Notes: generated from the sequence alone by a model not told the origin. A DNA stretch of 11,788 bases from Baffinella frigidus (GCA_026770585.1 MU646473.1:364783-376570); one strand, 5' to 3'; shown: positions 6,057 to 11,570, numbered from the stretch's first letter. Numbers and translations are program-made.

Positions 6057-6101
6057 CCAGCAGGTGGGGTCAGACGAGGCTCGTCTCGCCCCACCTGCTG
6101 G
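6057..6101. repeat. 45-base near-perfect hairpin
   Basis: Outer arms CCAGCAGGTGGGG and CCCCACCTGCTGG are perfect (13 bp). After a two-base mismatch, inner arms AGACGAG and CTCGTCT pair around a single G (6079). It is not part of any repeat family found here and marks the switch from GC-rich MITE DNA to AT-richer DNA to its right. Confidence 0.85.
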
Positions 6102-6423
6102 CTCGTCATGGGAATCGGTCGTGTTTGACAATTTGTTTCCAACTTGTCGTGTTCCGAGAATGCTTGAGGATCCTATTTACGTGTGGGGTTGTAAATATTT
6201 GTACCGGGATAGTGTGTTCCAACCTCGTGGCTGTGCAATATATGCAGAGTTACGTGACCAATCAACTAACGTTACTACACAAATGCCCACTTTTAAAAGC
6301 ACATCGGTTTTAAATAGGCCCCTGCTGGCGTTCTCGTGTGGTTCGACGATTTATTTATCATTAACCCCCCCCCCCGCCCCCCACCTGTGCTGATAAATCT
6401 GATTTGCTCAAAGGCTAGGCCAC
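6102..6423 (+). other. AT-richer island without a supported gene
   Basis: Base composition is visibly more A/T-rich than either side until a C-run at 6367-6382. One frame (6064-6393, plus) is open for 109 codons but begins with GTG inside the hairpin, has no recognisable domain, and ends in the C-run as Pro codons. A second frame overlaps it. It could be a remnant of a different insert. Confidence 0.4.
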
Positions 6424-6459
6424 TAGGCGAAAGGTCCACTTAGGACTTAAGTCTCAGAG
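6424..6459 (+). repeat. 36-bp direct repeat, first copy (second at 6840-6875)
   Basis: TAGGCGAAAGGTCCACTTAG through GTCTCAGAG is repeated exactly at 6840-6875, where it starts in the closing TA of MITE A copy 5. Inside the first copy region TCCACTTAGGACTTAAGTC is itself repeated at 6461-6479. Confidence 0.75.
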
Positions 6460-6592
6460 ATCCACTTAGGACTTAAGTCCCCAGCTGATGACCCAACCCT
6501 ATTGACAATCAAGCCTCCTCTTTCTTCTTTCTTGCCCTCAAGCGCCGTGAATTAATAATCGCCTCTCTCAGTAACCCCTGTAGGCGCTCAAA

Positions 6593-6695
6593 ATCCCTCA
6601 AGTGCCCATGCCGTCAAATTTGAGGGCCAAGAGGTCCTAGGCAGGTCCTAGGGCCCTACGGTAGGGCGTATGAGCCTACTGGGTACTTAAGGGAT
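6593..6695 (+). mobile_element. Family B MITE, copy 1, with ~11-bp target duplication
   Basis: Ends ATCCCTCAAGTGCC and GGTACTTAAGGGAT are imperfect inverted repeats. AGGCGCTCAAA occurs immediately outside both ends (6582-6592 and 6696-6706), a convincing 11-bp direct flank. The centre has GGTCCTAGGCAGGTCCTAGG and CCCTACGGTAGGG. An 11-bp duplication would fit Mutator-like rather than Tc1/mariner elements; that is inference from one copy. Confidence 0.75.
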
Positions 6696-6723
6696 AGGCG
6701 CTCAAAGGCTGAGACCAGGCCCT

Positions 6724-6841
6724 TACAGGGGTACCTCTCTCATAAGAAAGCGCCCCCCCCCCCAGGACCACCATAGGGCCCTAGGCATAGGCCTACTGTA
6801 GGGTCCTAGAGGGGGTTTCTGATGAGCGAGGTACCCCTGTA
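6724..6841 (-). mobile_element. Family A MITE, copy 5 (118 bp)
   Basis: TACAGGGGTACCTCTCTCAT to GATGAGCGAGGTACCCCTGT plus A. Reversed centre; the right arm is shortened (GAGGGGGTTTCTG). Its right flank is the 36-bp sequence also present at 6424-6459. Confidence 0.85.
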
Positions 6842-6929
6842 GGCGAAAGGTCCACTTAGGACTTAAGTCTCAGAGGTCAACTTACGACTTGAGGTTCAGC
6901 TCTTGCATCTGCTCCATCAGTGGATCCTG

Positions 6930-6972
6930 CCACACGGTGGACTACGAACCTTTCATCAAAAGTCATCTTGCC
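6930..6972 (+). mobile_element. Family F end fragment
   Basis: CCACACGGTGGACTACGAAC followed by CTTTCATCAAAAGTCATCTT is the inverted counterpart of 1547-1584. No matching right end was found downstream, so it is a solo end or truncated element. The frame 6903-7106 runs across it and is not supported as a gene. Confidence 0.55.
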
Positions 6973-7103
6973 CCGACGCTGTTAACTTCAAGGCCTTGTC
7001 TGGTGCGAATTTGGTCACGTTACCGCTAAATCTAGGGGTCCCGAAACCTTCGAAGACGAGTGGACCCGCCTCCCCCGCCACGCCAGATTCTACCCGGGAG
7101 GGC

Positions 7104-7200
7104 TAAGTGGCCAGCCGGTCCAATTTGACCGCCAAGAGGTCCTAGGCAGGTCCTAGGGCCCTACGGTAGGGCGTATGAGCCTACTGGCCACTTAAGGGAT
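7104..7200 (+). mobile_element. Family B MITE, copy 2
   Basis: TAAGTGGCCAGCCGGTC to TACTGGCCACTTAAGGGAT, with core GGTCCTAGGCAGGTCCTAGG and CCCTACGGTAGGGCGTATGA. The left tip ATCCCT is degraded (GGGAGGGC). It forms one unit with A copy 6, and the pair is duplicated at 8025-8293. Confidence 0.8.
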
Positions 7201-7248
7201 AACAAACGGAGGCAGATGAAAGAACCTCCCTATGCGCCTCCTGCCCGG

Positions 7249-7370
7249 TACAGGGGTACCTCGCTCATAAGAAACGCTCACCCCCCCCAGGACCACCGTA
7301 GGACCCTAGGCATAGGCCTACTGTAGGGCCCTAGGGGGAGGCGGTTTCTTATGAGCGAGGTACCCCTGTG
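7249..7370 (-). mobile_element. Family A MITE, copy 6 (122 bp)
   Basis: Standard left tip; the last base of the closing TGTA is G (CCCCTGTG). Reversed centre (ACCACCGTAGGACCC). The left arm reads GAAACGCTCACC, a variant shared only with A copy 7, which confirms that both copies descend from one duplicated block. Confidence 0.85.
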
Positions 7371-7687
7371 TCTGGTCTATCCAGGTAACCGCGTGCTTCT
7401 CCGGCACGGCCATCTATTGTCTAAAGTCATTTTTTCTTTGAATTTTCTCCAAAAGTGGATGATTGTGGTACAATTTTTAAAAATGCGTCGGGGCGTTTAA
7501 AAGGGCCAACCCTCCCGTGTAGCTTTGGAGGAGGGGGTTGATTTTTCCAAACCGTGTCCTTTAGGACACGGTTGTTGACTTTTGAAAACCACTGTCTTGC
7601 GAGGGAATTGACTTTTGACGACCCCTTCCAAGACTCTGGCGTGGCGTGTGTGGGGGGGGGGGTCAAGTCAGTCTCGGAGCTTTTCGC
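7371..7687. other. AT-richer segment with TTGACTTTTGA words, no supported gene
   Basis: TTGACTTTTGA occurs at 7575-7585 and 7608-7618 and again at 1550-1560. A minus-strand frame of 79 codons (7427-7666) has no recognisable domain. A G-run of ten lies at 7651-7661. The segment also holds the hairpin 7550-7573. I call no gene. Confidence 0.4.
7550..7573. repeat. Short perfect hairpin, 11-bp arms
   Basis: AACCGTGTCCT and AGGACACGGTT pair around a TT loop. It looks like an intrinsic terminator shape but this is a eukaryotic context with no gene ending here, so no function is assigned. Confidence 0.7.
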
Positions 7688-7790
7688 ATCCCTGAAGTGG
7701 CGAGAAGGCCCATACGCCCTACCGTAGGGCCCTAGGACCTGCCTAGGACCTCTTGGCCGTCAAATCTGACGGCCTCGCCACTTAAGGGCT
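7688..7790 (-). mobile_element. Family B MITE, copy 3 (reverse orientation)
   Basis: ATCCCTGAAGTGGCGAG to CTCGCCACTTAAGGG, with the core reversed (CATACGCCCTACCGTAGGGC, CCTAGGACCTGCCTAGGACC). It shows that B inserts in both orientations. TATCATAGC is tandemly repeated just outside its right end (7791-7808). Confidence 0.8.
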
Positions 7791-7925
7791 ATCATAGCTA
7801 TCATAGGTGGCGCGAAAAAAATCTCCGTTTCTCACGCACTCACTAACGAGGGTGGGGGGAGGAGGCTCAAAACCTACCCAGTTCAGTCAACGCTTGAGTG
7901 TTGTACGGGGGAGTCTCTGACAAAC

Positions 7926-8016
7926 TTCCTTCTTCTTTATTACTCTCGATACAGGTCCTAAATGAGGCCCTTGAGCCTTGAGTTGATTGGTACAAAAGTC
8001 TATGAGCCTCAAGAAA
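7926..8016 (-). repeat. Family E SINE-like repeat, copy 5
   Basis: CTTCCTTCTTCTTTATTACT at 7924-7943, then CTCGATACAGGTCCTAAATG, GAGCCTTGAGTTGATTGGTA and TATGAGCC. It lies 2.7 kb from the other E copies but keeps the same short TTC tract on the same side, so the tract belongs to the element. Confidence 0.7.
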
Positions 8017-8024
8017 TGTGTACC

Positions 8025-8124
8025 CCTTAAGTGGCCAGCCGGTCAAATTTGACCGCCAAGAGGTCCTAGAAGGTCCTAGGGCCCTACGGTAGGGCGTATG
8101 AGCCTACTGGCCACTTAAGGGATA
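8025..8124 (+). mobile_element. Family B MITE, copy 4
   Basis: CCTTAAGTGGCCAGCCGGTC to GGCCACTTAAGGGAT; the CCTAGGCAGGTCCTAGG core is shortened to CCTAGAAGGTCCTAGG. Spacer after it (AACAAACGGAGG to CTGCCCGG) is the same as after copy 2. Confidence 0.8.
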
Positions 8125-8171
8125 ACAAACGGAGGGAGCTGAAAGAAACTCCCTATGCGCCTCCTGCCCGG

Positions 8172-8293
8172 TACAGGGGTACCTCGCTCATAAGAAACGC
8201 TCACCCCCCCCAGGACCACCATAGGGCCCCAGGCATTGGCCTACTGCAGGGTCCTAGGGGGGGTTGGTTTCTTATGAGGGAGGTACCCCTGTA
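8172..8293 (-). mobile_element. Family A MITE, copy 7 (122 bp)
   Basis: Left arm with the GAAACGCTCACC variant shared with copy 6; right arm TTTCTTATGAGGGAGGTACC has one change from GAGCGAGG. Reversed centre (ACCACCATAGGGCCCCAGG). Closing TA present. Confidence 0.85.
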
Positions 8294-8369
8294 TTCGGGA
8301 GCTAACAATTTCTCGGTATAAATGTAGAAAACCAGCCCGGTTCAGTCGACATTCGCAGGGGGGGGTCTC

Positions 8370-8490
8370 TACAGGGGTACCTCGCTGATAAGAAACCACC
8401 CTCCCCTAGGACCTTACAGTAGGCCTATTCCTAGGGTCCTAGGGTGGTCCTAGGGGGGGGGCAGTTTCTTGTGAGCGAGGTACCCCTGTA
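8370..8490 (+). mobile_element. Family A MITE, copy 8 (121 bp)
   Basis: TACAGGGGTACCTCGCTGAT to TTGTGAGCGAGGTACCCCTG plus TA. Forward centre with an extra CCTAGGGTCCTAGGG word. It is followed within 17 bases by D copy 3. Confidence 0.85.
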
Positions 8491-8506
8491 GCAAACAGCA
8501 TGCTGT

Positions 8507-8622
8507 GATCCTCTGCACCGGGGAGCCTGATGTGATCCGAAAGGAAGCATGGCTTTTCTGCAGATAAGTTCCAGTGGCCGCCTATGTTGGGAGCTCGAAG
8601 AACCTCAAGGACCTAACGGACG
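8507..8622 (+). repeat. Family D repeat, copy 3
   Basis: GATCCTCTGCACCGGGGAGC through GATCCGAAAGGAAGCATGGC and CGCCTATGTTGGGAGCTCGA to CTAACGGACG. Compared with copy 2 it has single-base losses (CCTGATGTG for CCTGAATGTG, CAGATAAG for CAGAACCAG), which break any shared reading frame. Confidence 0.75.
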
Positions 8623-8644
8623 TTTCAAGTCAGTCGCAGTGCTG

Positions 8645-8735
8645 TAGGGGTACCTCGCTCATAAGAAAGCGTCCCCCCCCTAGGACCACCGTAGGGCCCG
8701 AGGCATAGGCCTACTGTAGGGTCCTAGGGGGAGGC
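8645..8735 (-). mobile_element. Family A MITE, copy 9 (right end missing)
   Basis: Begins TAGGGGTACCTCGCTCATAA (two bases lost in the tip) and continues through a reversed centre to TAGGGGGAGGC, where it stops. The whole right inverted end is absent, so this copy is dead. Confidence 0.8.
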
Positions 8736-8831
8736 ATCACGTCTTGGGCAGGCGAACTGGCCCAACTGCGATAACCGGTGTTAGCTAGCATGTCTCAACT
8801 CAGCCAACTGCTTCAGGGTCCCGGGGGTGCC

Positions 8832-8899
8832 TAGTTGATGAAGGAGGGGAAGGGGTGGGGGGAGAGCGATAGCGACGGTTTGGTGCCGTGTGTGACGTA
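8832..8899 (+). repeat. 68-bp direct repeat, left copy (right copy 9017-9084)
   Basis: TAGTTGATGAAGGAGGGGAA to GGTGCCGTGTGTGACGTA. Every one of the 68 bases is identical to 9017-9084, and MITE A copy 10 lies exactly between. The repeat begins and ends with TA, and these TAs are the MITE boundaries. Confidence 0.95.
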
Positions 8900-9018
8900 C
8901 AGGGGTACCTCGCTCATAAGAAACCGCCTCCCCCTAGGACCCTACAGTAGGACTATCCCTAGGGCCTTATGGTGGTCCTAGGGGGGGAGCGGTTTCTTAT
9001 GAGCGAGGTACCCCTGTA
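8898..9018 (+). mobile_element. Family A MITE, copy 10 (intact, 121 bp)
   Basis: One of the least damaged copies: TACAGGGGTACCTCGCTCAT, GAAACCGCC, forward centre CCTACAGTAGGACTATCCC, GGCCTTATGGTGGTCC, and a right arm GGTTTCTTATGAGCGAGG closing at TACCCCTGTA. The outer context is GTACAG at the left and TGTAG at the right. A minus-strand frame of 64 codons across it is repeat translation. Confidence 0.9.
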
Positions 9019-9084
9019 GTTGATGAAGGAGGGGAAGGGGTGGGGGGAGAGCGATAGCGACGGTTTGGTGCCGTGTGTGACGTA
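9017..9084 (+). repeat. 68-bp direct repeat, right copy
   Basis: Exact duplicate of 8832-8899, starting in the closing TA of MITE A copy 10 and ending in GACGTA. It then runs into unrelated sequence (GGCACGCGGGCTGG). Perfect identity implies that the duplication is young. Confidence 0.95.
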
Positions 9085-9210
9085 GGCACGCGGGCTGGCT
9101 GGCAGGTTGGTCCGCAGGGGTGGGGTTCGGTCGTGGTGCCTCACACCGTGCATTTATCACAAACGCCTCAGACCGTGCGCTCGCGTGAGCTCTCTCTGAG
9201 ATCTGCGTGC

Positions 9211-9310
9211 TTTAGGTCCTTGAGGTTCTTCGAGCTCCCAACATAGGCGGACACCGGAACTTATCCTGCAGAAAGGCCATGCTTCCTTTCGGATCACATT
9301 CAGGCCCCCC
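9211..9310 (-). repeat. Family D repeat, copy 4 (reverse)
   Basis: On the minus strand it reads GGGGGGCCTGAATGTGATCC, AAAGGAAGCATGGCC, CTGCAGGATAAGTTCCGGTG, CGCCTATGTTGGGAGCTCGA and AAGGACCTAAA. It lacks the first ~12 bases of copy 2. Confidence 0.75.
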
Positions 9311-9374
9311 GACGGTTGTGTGTGAGGTATCCATGAAAGACCTGCGCGAGAGCCGGGACACATGCGCTCAAGGA

Positions 9375-9496
9375 TACAGGGGTACCTCGCTCATAAGAAA
9401 CCGCCACCCCCCCTAGGACCACCCTAGGACCCTACGCATATGCCTACTGTAGGGTCCTAGGGGGGGGCGGTTTCTTATGAGCGAGGTACCCCTGTA
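9375..9496 (-). mobile_element. Family A MITE, copy 11 (122 bp)
   Basis: Intact arms (TACAGGGGTACCTCGCTCAT and ATGAGCGAGGTACCCCTGTA) around a reversed centre with CCTACGCATATGCCTAC. The tip is duplicated outside: ACCCCTGTA-G-ACCCCTGTA at 9488-9506. Confidence 0.9.
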
Positions 9497-9867
9497 GACC
9501 CCTGTATGAATACTACCCACGCACGGACCCGCCTCATTGTGAGTGAAATAAAAATGAGCGGTGCAATCCTCGAAGCGTATCGCTGGTTGCTCCCTGCCAG
9601 GGAGCAAATTGTTTTGAAGAAAGCGAGGTCCGGAAAAGTCTTGAGTCACGTAAATCGCACGTGTGCTGCTCTCAAGCATCGTTGGGCAACAAACCGACCT
9701 TCGCTACCAGATGTGACCCCGCTTGGGAGGAGAGGAGGCCGCGCCGGCCAAGGCCCGACACACAAGCGAGAGAGAACTTACCTTCATTAGTCAACCATTG
9801 AGGCTCATCTCCTGTCCGACCGAGGCTCACAACAGCACGGAATTCCCGTGGGCAAGGTTCCAAGCGT
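9497..9867. other. Low-repeat segment, possible exon fragments
   Basis: The plus frame 9506-9790 contains a region from MSGAILEAYRWLLPAREQ that looks protein-like but has no recognisable domain. On the minus strand an open stretch (9863-9672) contains a consensus-like donor GGTAAGTT at about 9779-9786. Either could be a gene remnant, and both cannot be right. TTGCTCCCTG-C-CAGGGAGCAA at 9587-9607 is a perfect 10-bp hairpin. I call no gene. Confidence 0.35.
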
Positions 9868-9987
9868 TACAGGGGTACCTTGCACATAAGAAAGCGCCAC
9901 CCCGTGGACCCTACAGTAGGGCTATGCCTAGGGCCCTACGGTGGTCCTATGGGGGGGGCAGTTTCTTATGAGCGAGGTACCCCTGTA
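9868..9987 (+). mobile_element. Family A MITE, copy 12 (120 bp)
   Basis: Left arm altered (TACCTTGCACATAAGAAAGC); right arm TTTCTTATGAGCGAGGTACC intact. Forward centre ends GCCTAGGGCCCTACGGTGG, sharing CCTAGGGCCCTACGGT with family B. Its right flank TAGGGCCTACCCT reappears at the left flank of A copy 14. Confidence 0.85.
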
Positions 9988-10066
9988 GGGCCTACCCTGT
10001 GTACCAATCAAAGCATCAGAAACGAAAGCAACAGCCAACGCCAACCAGATTCGGCAGAGCAAGCTG

Positions 10067-10186
10067 TACAGGGGTACCTCGCTCATAAGAACCCCCCCCC
10101 CCCTAGGACCACCGCAGGGCCCTGAGGATAGGCCTACTGCAGGGTCCTAGGGGGTGGCGCTTTTTTCTGAGCGAGGTACCCCTGTA
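10067..10186 (-). mobile_element. Family A MITE, copy 13 (120 bp) in 13-bp direct repeat
   Basis: TACAGGGGTACCTCGCTCAT to CTGAGCGAGGTACCCCTGTA, reversed centre. AGAGCAAGCTGTA lies at 10056-10068 and again at 10186-10198, sharing the boundary TA, as in copy 10 but shorter. Context is GTACAG at left, TGTAG at right. Confidence 0.85.
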
Positions 10187-10280
10187 GAGCAAGCTGTACG
10201 TACAAAAACACTCTCTCTCCCGATCGCTAGCCGGCTGTCGACACGCTTGCCCTGGTGCCCTAGGGCCTACCCTATTCCAG

Positions 10281-10401
10281 TACAGGGGTACCTCGCTCAT
10301 AAGAAACCGCCCCCCCCTAGGACCCTACAGTAGGCCAATGCCTCGGGCCCTACGGTGGTCCTAGGGGGGGGGCAGTTTCTTCTGAGCGAGGTACCCTTGT
10401 A
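10281..10401 (+). mobile_element. Family A MITE, copy 14 (121 bp) in imperfect direct repeat
   Basis: TACAGGGGTACCTCGCTCAT to TCTGAGCGAGGTACCCTTGT plus A, forward centre. The left flank TAGGGCCTACCCTATTCCA (10261-10279) matches the right flank TAGGGCCTATCCTAGTCCA (10400-10418) at 17 of 19 bases. Confidence 0.85.
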
Positions 10402-10488
10402 GGGCCTATCCTAGTCCATTTCCGTGAGCGCTTATTCGGGACTTGGTAAGTTACTTCGGGACTGGGACTTGGAGTTTTCTCAAAATTT

Positions 10489-10520
10489 CAAAGTGGTCAA
10501 ATCCCAAAGTGGTCAAATCC
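10489..10520 (+). repeat. 16-bp unit repeated twice in tandem
   Basis: CAAAGTGGTCAAATCC occurs at 10489-10504 and 10505-10520, followed by a C-run. Just upstream TTCGGGACT also occurs twice (10435 and 10455). It borders the reversed telomere array. Confidence 0.8.
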
Positions 10521-10547
10521 CCCCCCCCTGCCAGTAACGTGAGGCGT

Positions 10548-10701
10548 GGGTTAGGGTTTAGGGTTCACGGTTCAGGGTTTAGTGTTCAGTGTTTGGGGTT
10601 TGGAGTTGTAGGGTTGGGGGTTGGGGGTTTAGGGCTTAGGGTTTAGGGCTTAGGGTTTAGGGTTTAGGCTTTAGGCTTTGGGCTTTGGGGTTTAGGGTTT
10701 A
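10548..10701 (-). repeat. Interstitial telomere-type repeats, opposite orientation
   Basis: GGGTTAGGGTTTAGGG followed by variants TTCAGGG, TTTGGGG, TTGGGGG, CTTAGGG and TTTAGGG. The G-rich strand is on the plus strand here, opposite to the arrays at 1-604, 4236-4390 and 11337-11402. A plus frame of 67 codons (10443-10646) is repeat translation. Confidence 0.85.
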
Positions 10702-10865
10702 CCTTGTGTGGCTCGGCGCTGGAAATCTTGCCCTGCCAGCTGCGAGCCTCGCAGAAGAAATCCATGTATTCGCCTGTGGTTCCACGTTACTTCACTTTGG
10801 AGGGCTGGTGGCCGATCGCACTGATCATTTCATTGGCGCATTTCATGTTTCACACGCTAATAGGG
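10702..10865. other. Short low-repeat segment
   Basis: Between the reversed telomere array and palindrome C copy 2. A plus frame (10685-10876) is open for 63 codons but starts in the telomere repeat and has no recognisable motif, so it is not called. Confidence 0.4.
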
Positions 10866-11015
10866 TAACGGCCTGAAAATGGGGTAGTTAAGCCTACGGC
10901 ATTGCCTAGGACCTCCTACCGTAGGCCGTGACTTTTTGGTCTCAGGATCCCTCGGCCTACGGTAGGAGGTCCTAGGCAATGCCGTAGGCCTAACTACCCC
11001 ATTTTCAGGACGTTA
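10866..11015 (-). mobile_element. Family C long palindrome, copy 2 (150 bp, loop reversed)
   Basis: Arms TAACGGCCTGAAAATGGGGT and ACCCCATTTTCAGGACGTTA match copy 1. The loop reads GTGACTTTTTGGTCTCAGGA, the reverse complement of the loop of copy 1 with a few changes. CATAGGC flanks the same structural end in both copies (1824-1830 and, inverted, 11015-11022), so the true element may extend about 7-9 bases beyond the palindrome. Confidence 0.85.
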
Positions 11016-11336
11016 GCCTATGAACGCACTGGGCATTTAAAAAAACAATCCCAAGCAGATGCCCATCTCAAATCTCAAATGACCAGTGCGAGGAGAACTG
11101 GGCATTTCAAAAGCAAAAAGCATTTCGAACCGCGACCAAGAGTGGGGAAAGAACCACCACGGTTCCTGTGGAGAAAGCACTCGTCCTTACCGGATTTTGA
11201 TATTGGGCGTCAATAAATCAAGGACCGGAACCGACCGGCCTCAGAGGAGTGTCCTTACTAGCGAGTAACCCCTGTACAGGGGCCCATGCGCGTGGGGAAA
11301 GCTGGGAGCGTCGGGAAAGAATTCGGCGAAGGAGAG
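11016..11336. other. Low-repeat segment with joined A-family tips
   Basis: GGGCATTT occurs at 11031-11038 and 11099-11106 in similar surroundings (ACTGGGCATTT), a weak duplication. At 11263-11283 GAGTAACCCCTGTACAGGGG looks like a right A-family end joined directly to a left tip with one shared TA. The 60-codon frame 11086-11268 has no recognisable motif. Confidence 0.45.
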
Positions 11337-11402
11337 AACCCCTAAACCCTAAACCCTAACCCCTAACCCTAAACCCTGAACCCTGAATCCTAAGCCCTAA
11401 GC
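11337..11402 (+). repeat. Interstitial telomere-type repeats (CCCTAAA)
   Basis: AACCCCTAAACCCTAAACCC then CCCTAAC, CCCTGAA and CCTAAGC variants. Same orientation as the left end of the window. Confidence 0.85.
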
Positions 11403-11403
11403 C

Positions 11404-11484
11404 GTATGGGTTATTCATACGTGGATGATCCATAGAACTCTATGGATTAATCCATAATATGATAATCCATAGAACTCTATGAAT
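11404..11484. repeat. AT-rich palindrome cluster
   Basis: ATCCATAGAACTCTATGGAT at 11428-11447 is a 9-bp-arm palindrome, and it is repeated with one change at 11465-11484 (37-base spacing). GTATG..CATAC (11404-11420) precedes them. The cluster starts right where the telomere-type array ends and is much more AT-rich than its surroundings. Confidence 0.75.
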
Positions 11485-11570
11485 TCTGTAGGCAGGCCAT
11501 CCTTTGGAACATAGGGGTGTGCCTACGGATATCCTAACTGATTCTAGGCGGCTCAGCCACCAACCCCTCA

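Noticed and set aside
6064-6393. 109-codon frame in the AT-rich island
   Set aside because: Starts with GTG inside a hairpin, ends in a homopolymer, overlaps another open frame and has no recognisable motif.
7550-7573. Hairpin resembling a bacterial terminator
   Set aside because: Eukaryotic context, no gene ending nearby, and the T-run does not follow the stem.
759-10401. CRISPR array, suggested by many similar ~30-base palindromic-ended repeats
   Set aside because: Spacing between copies is irregular (about 80 bp to 4.4 kb), units are 120-bp foldbacks in both orientations, and there are no cas genes.
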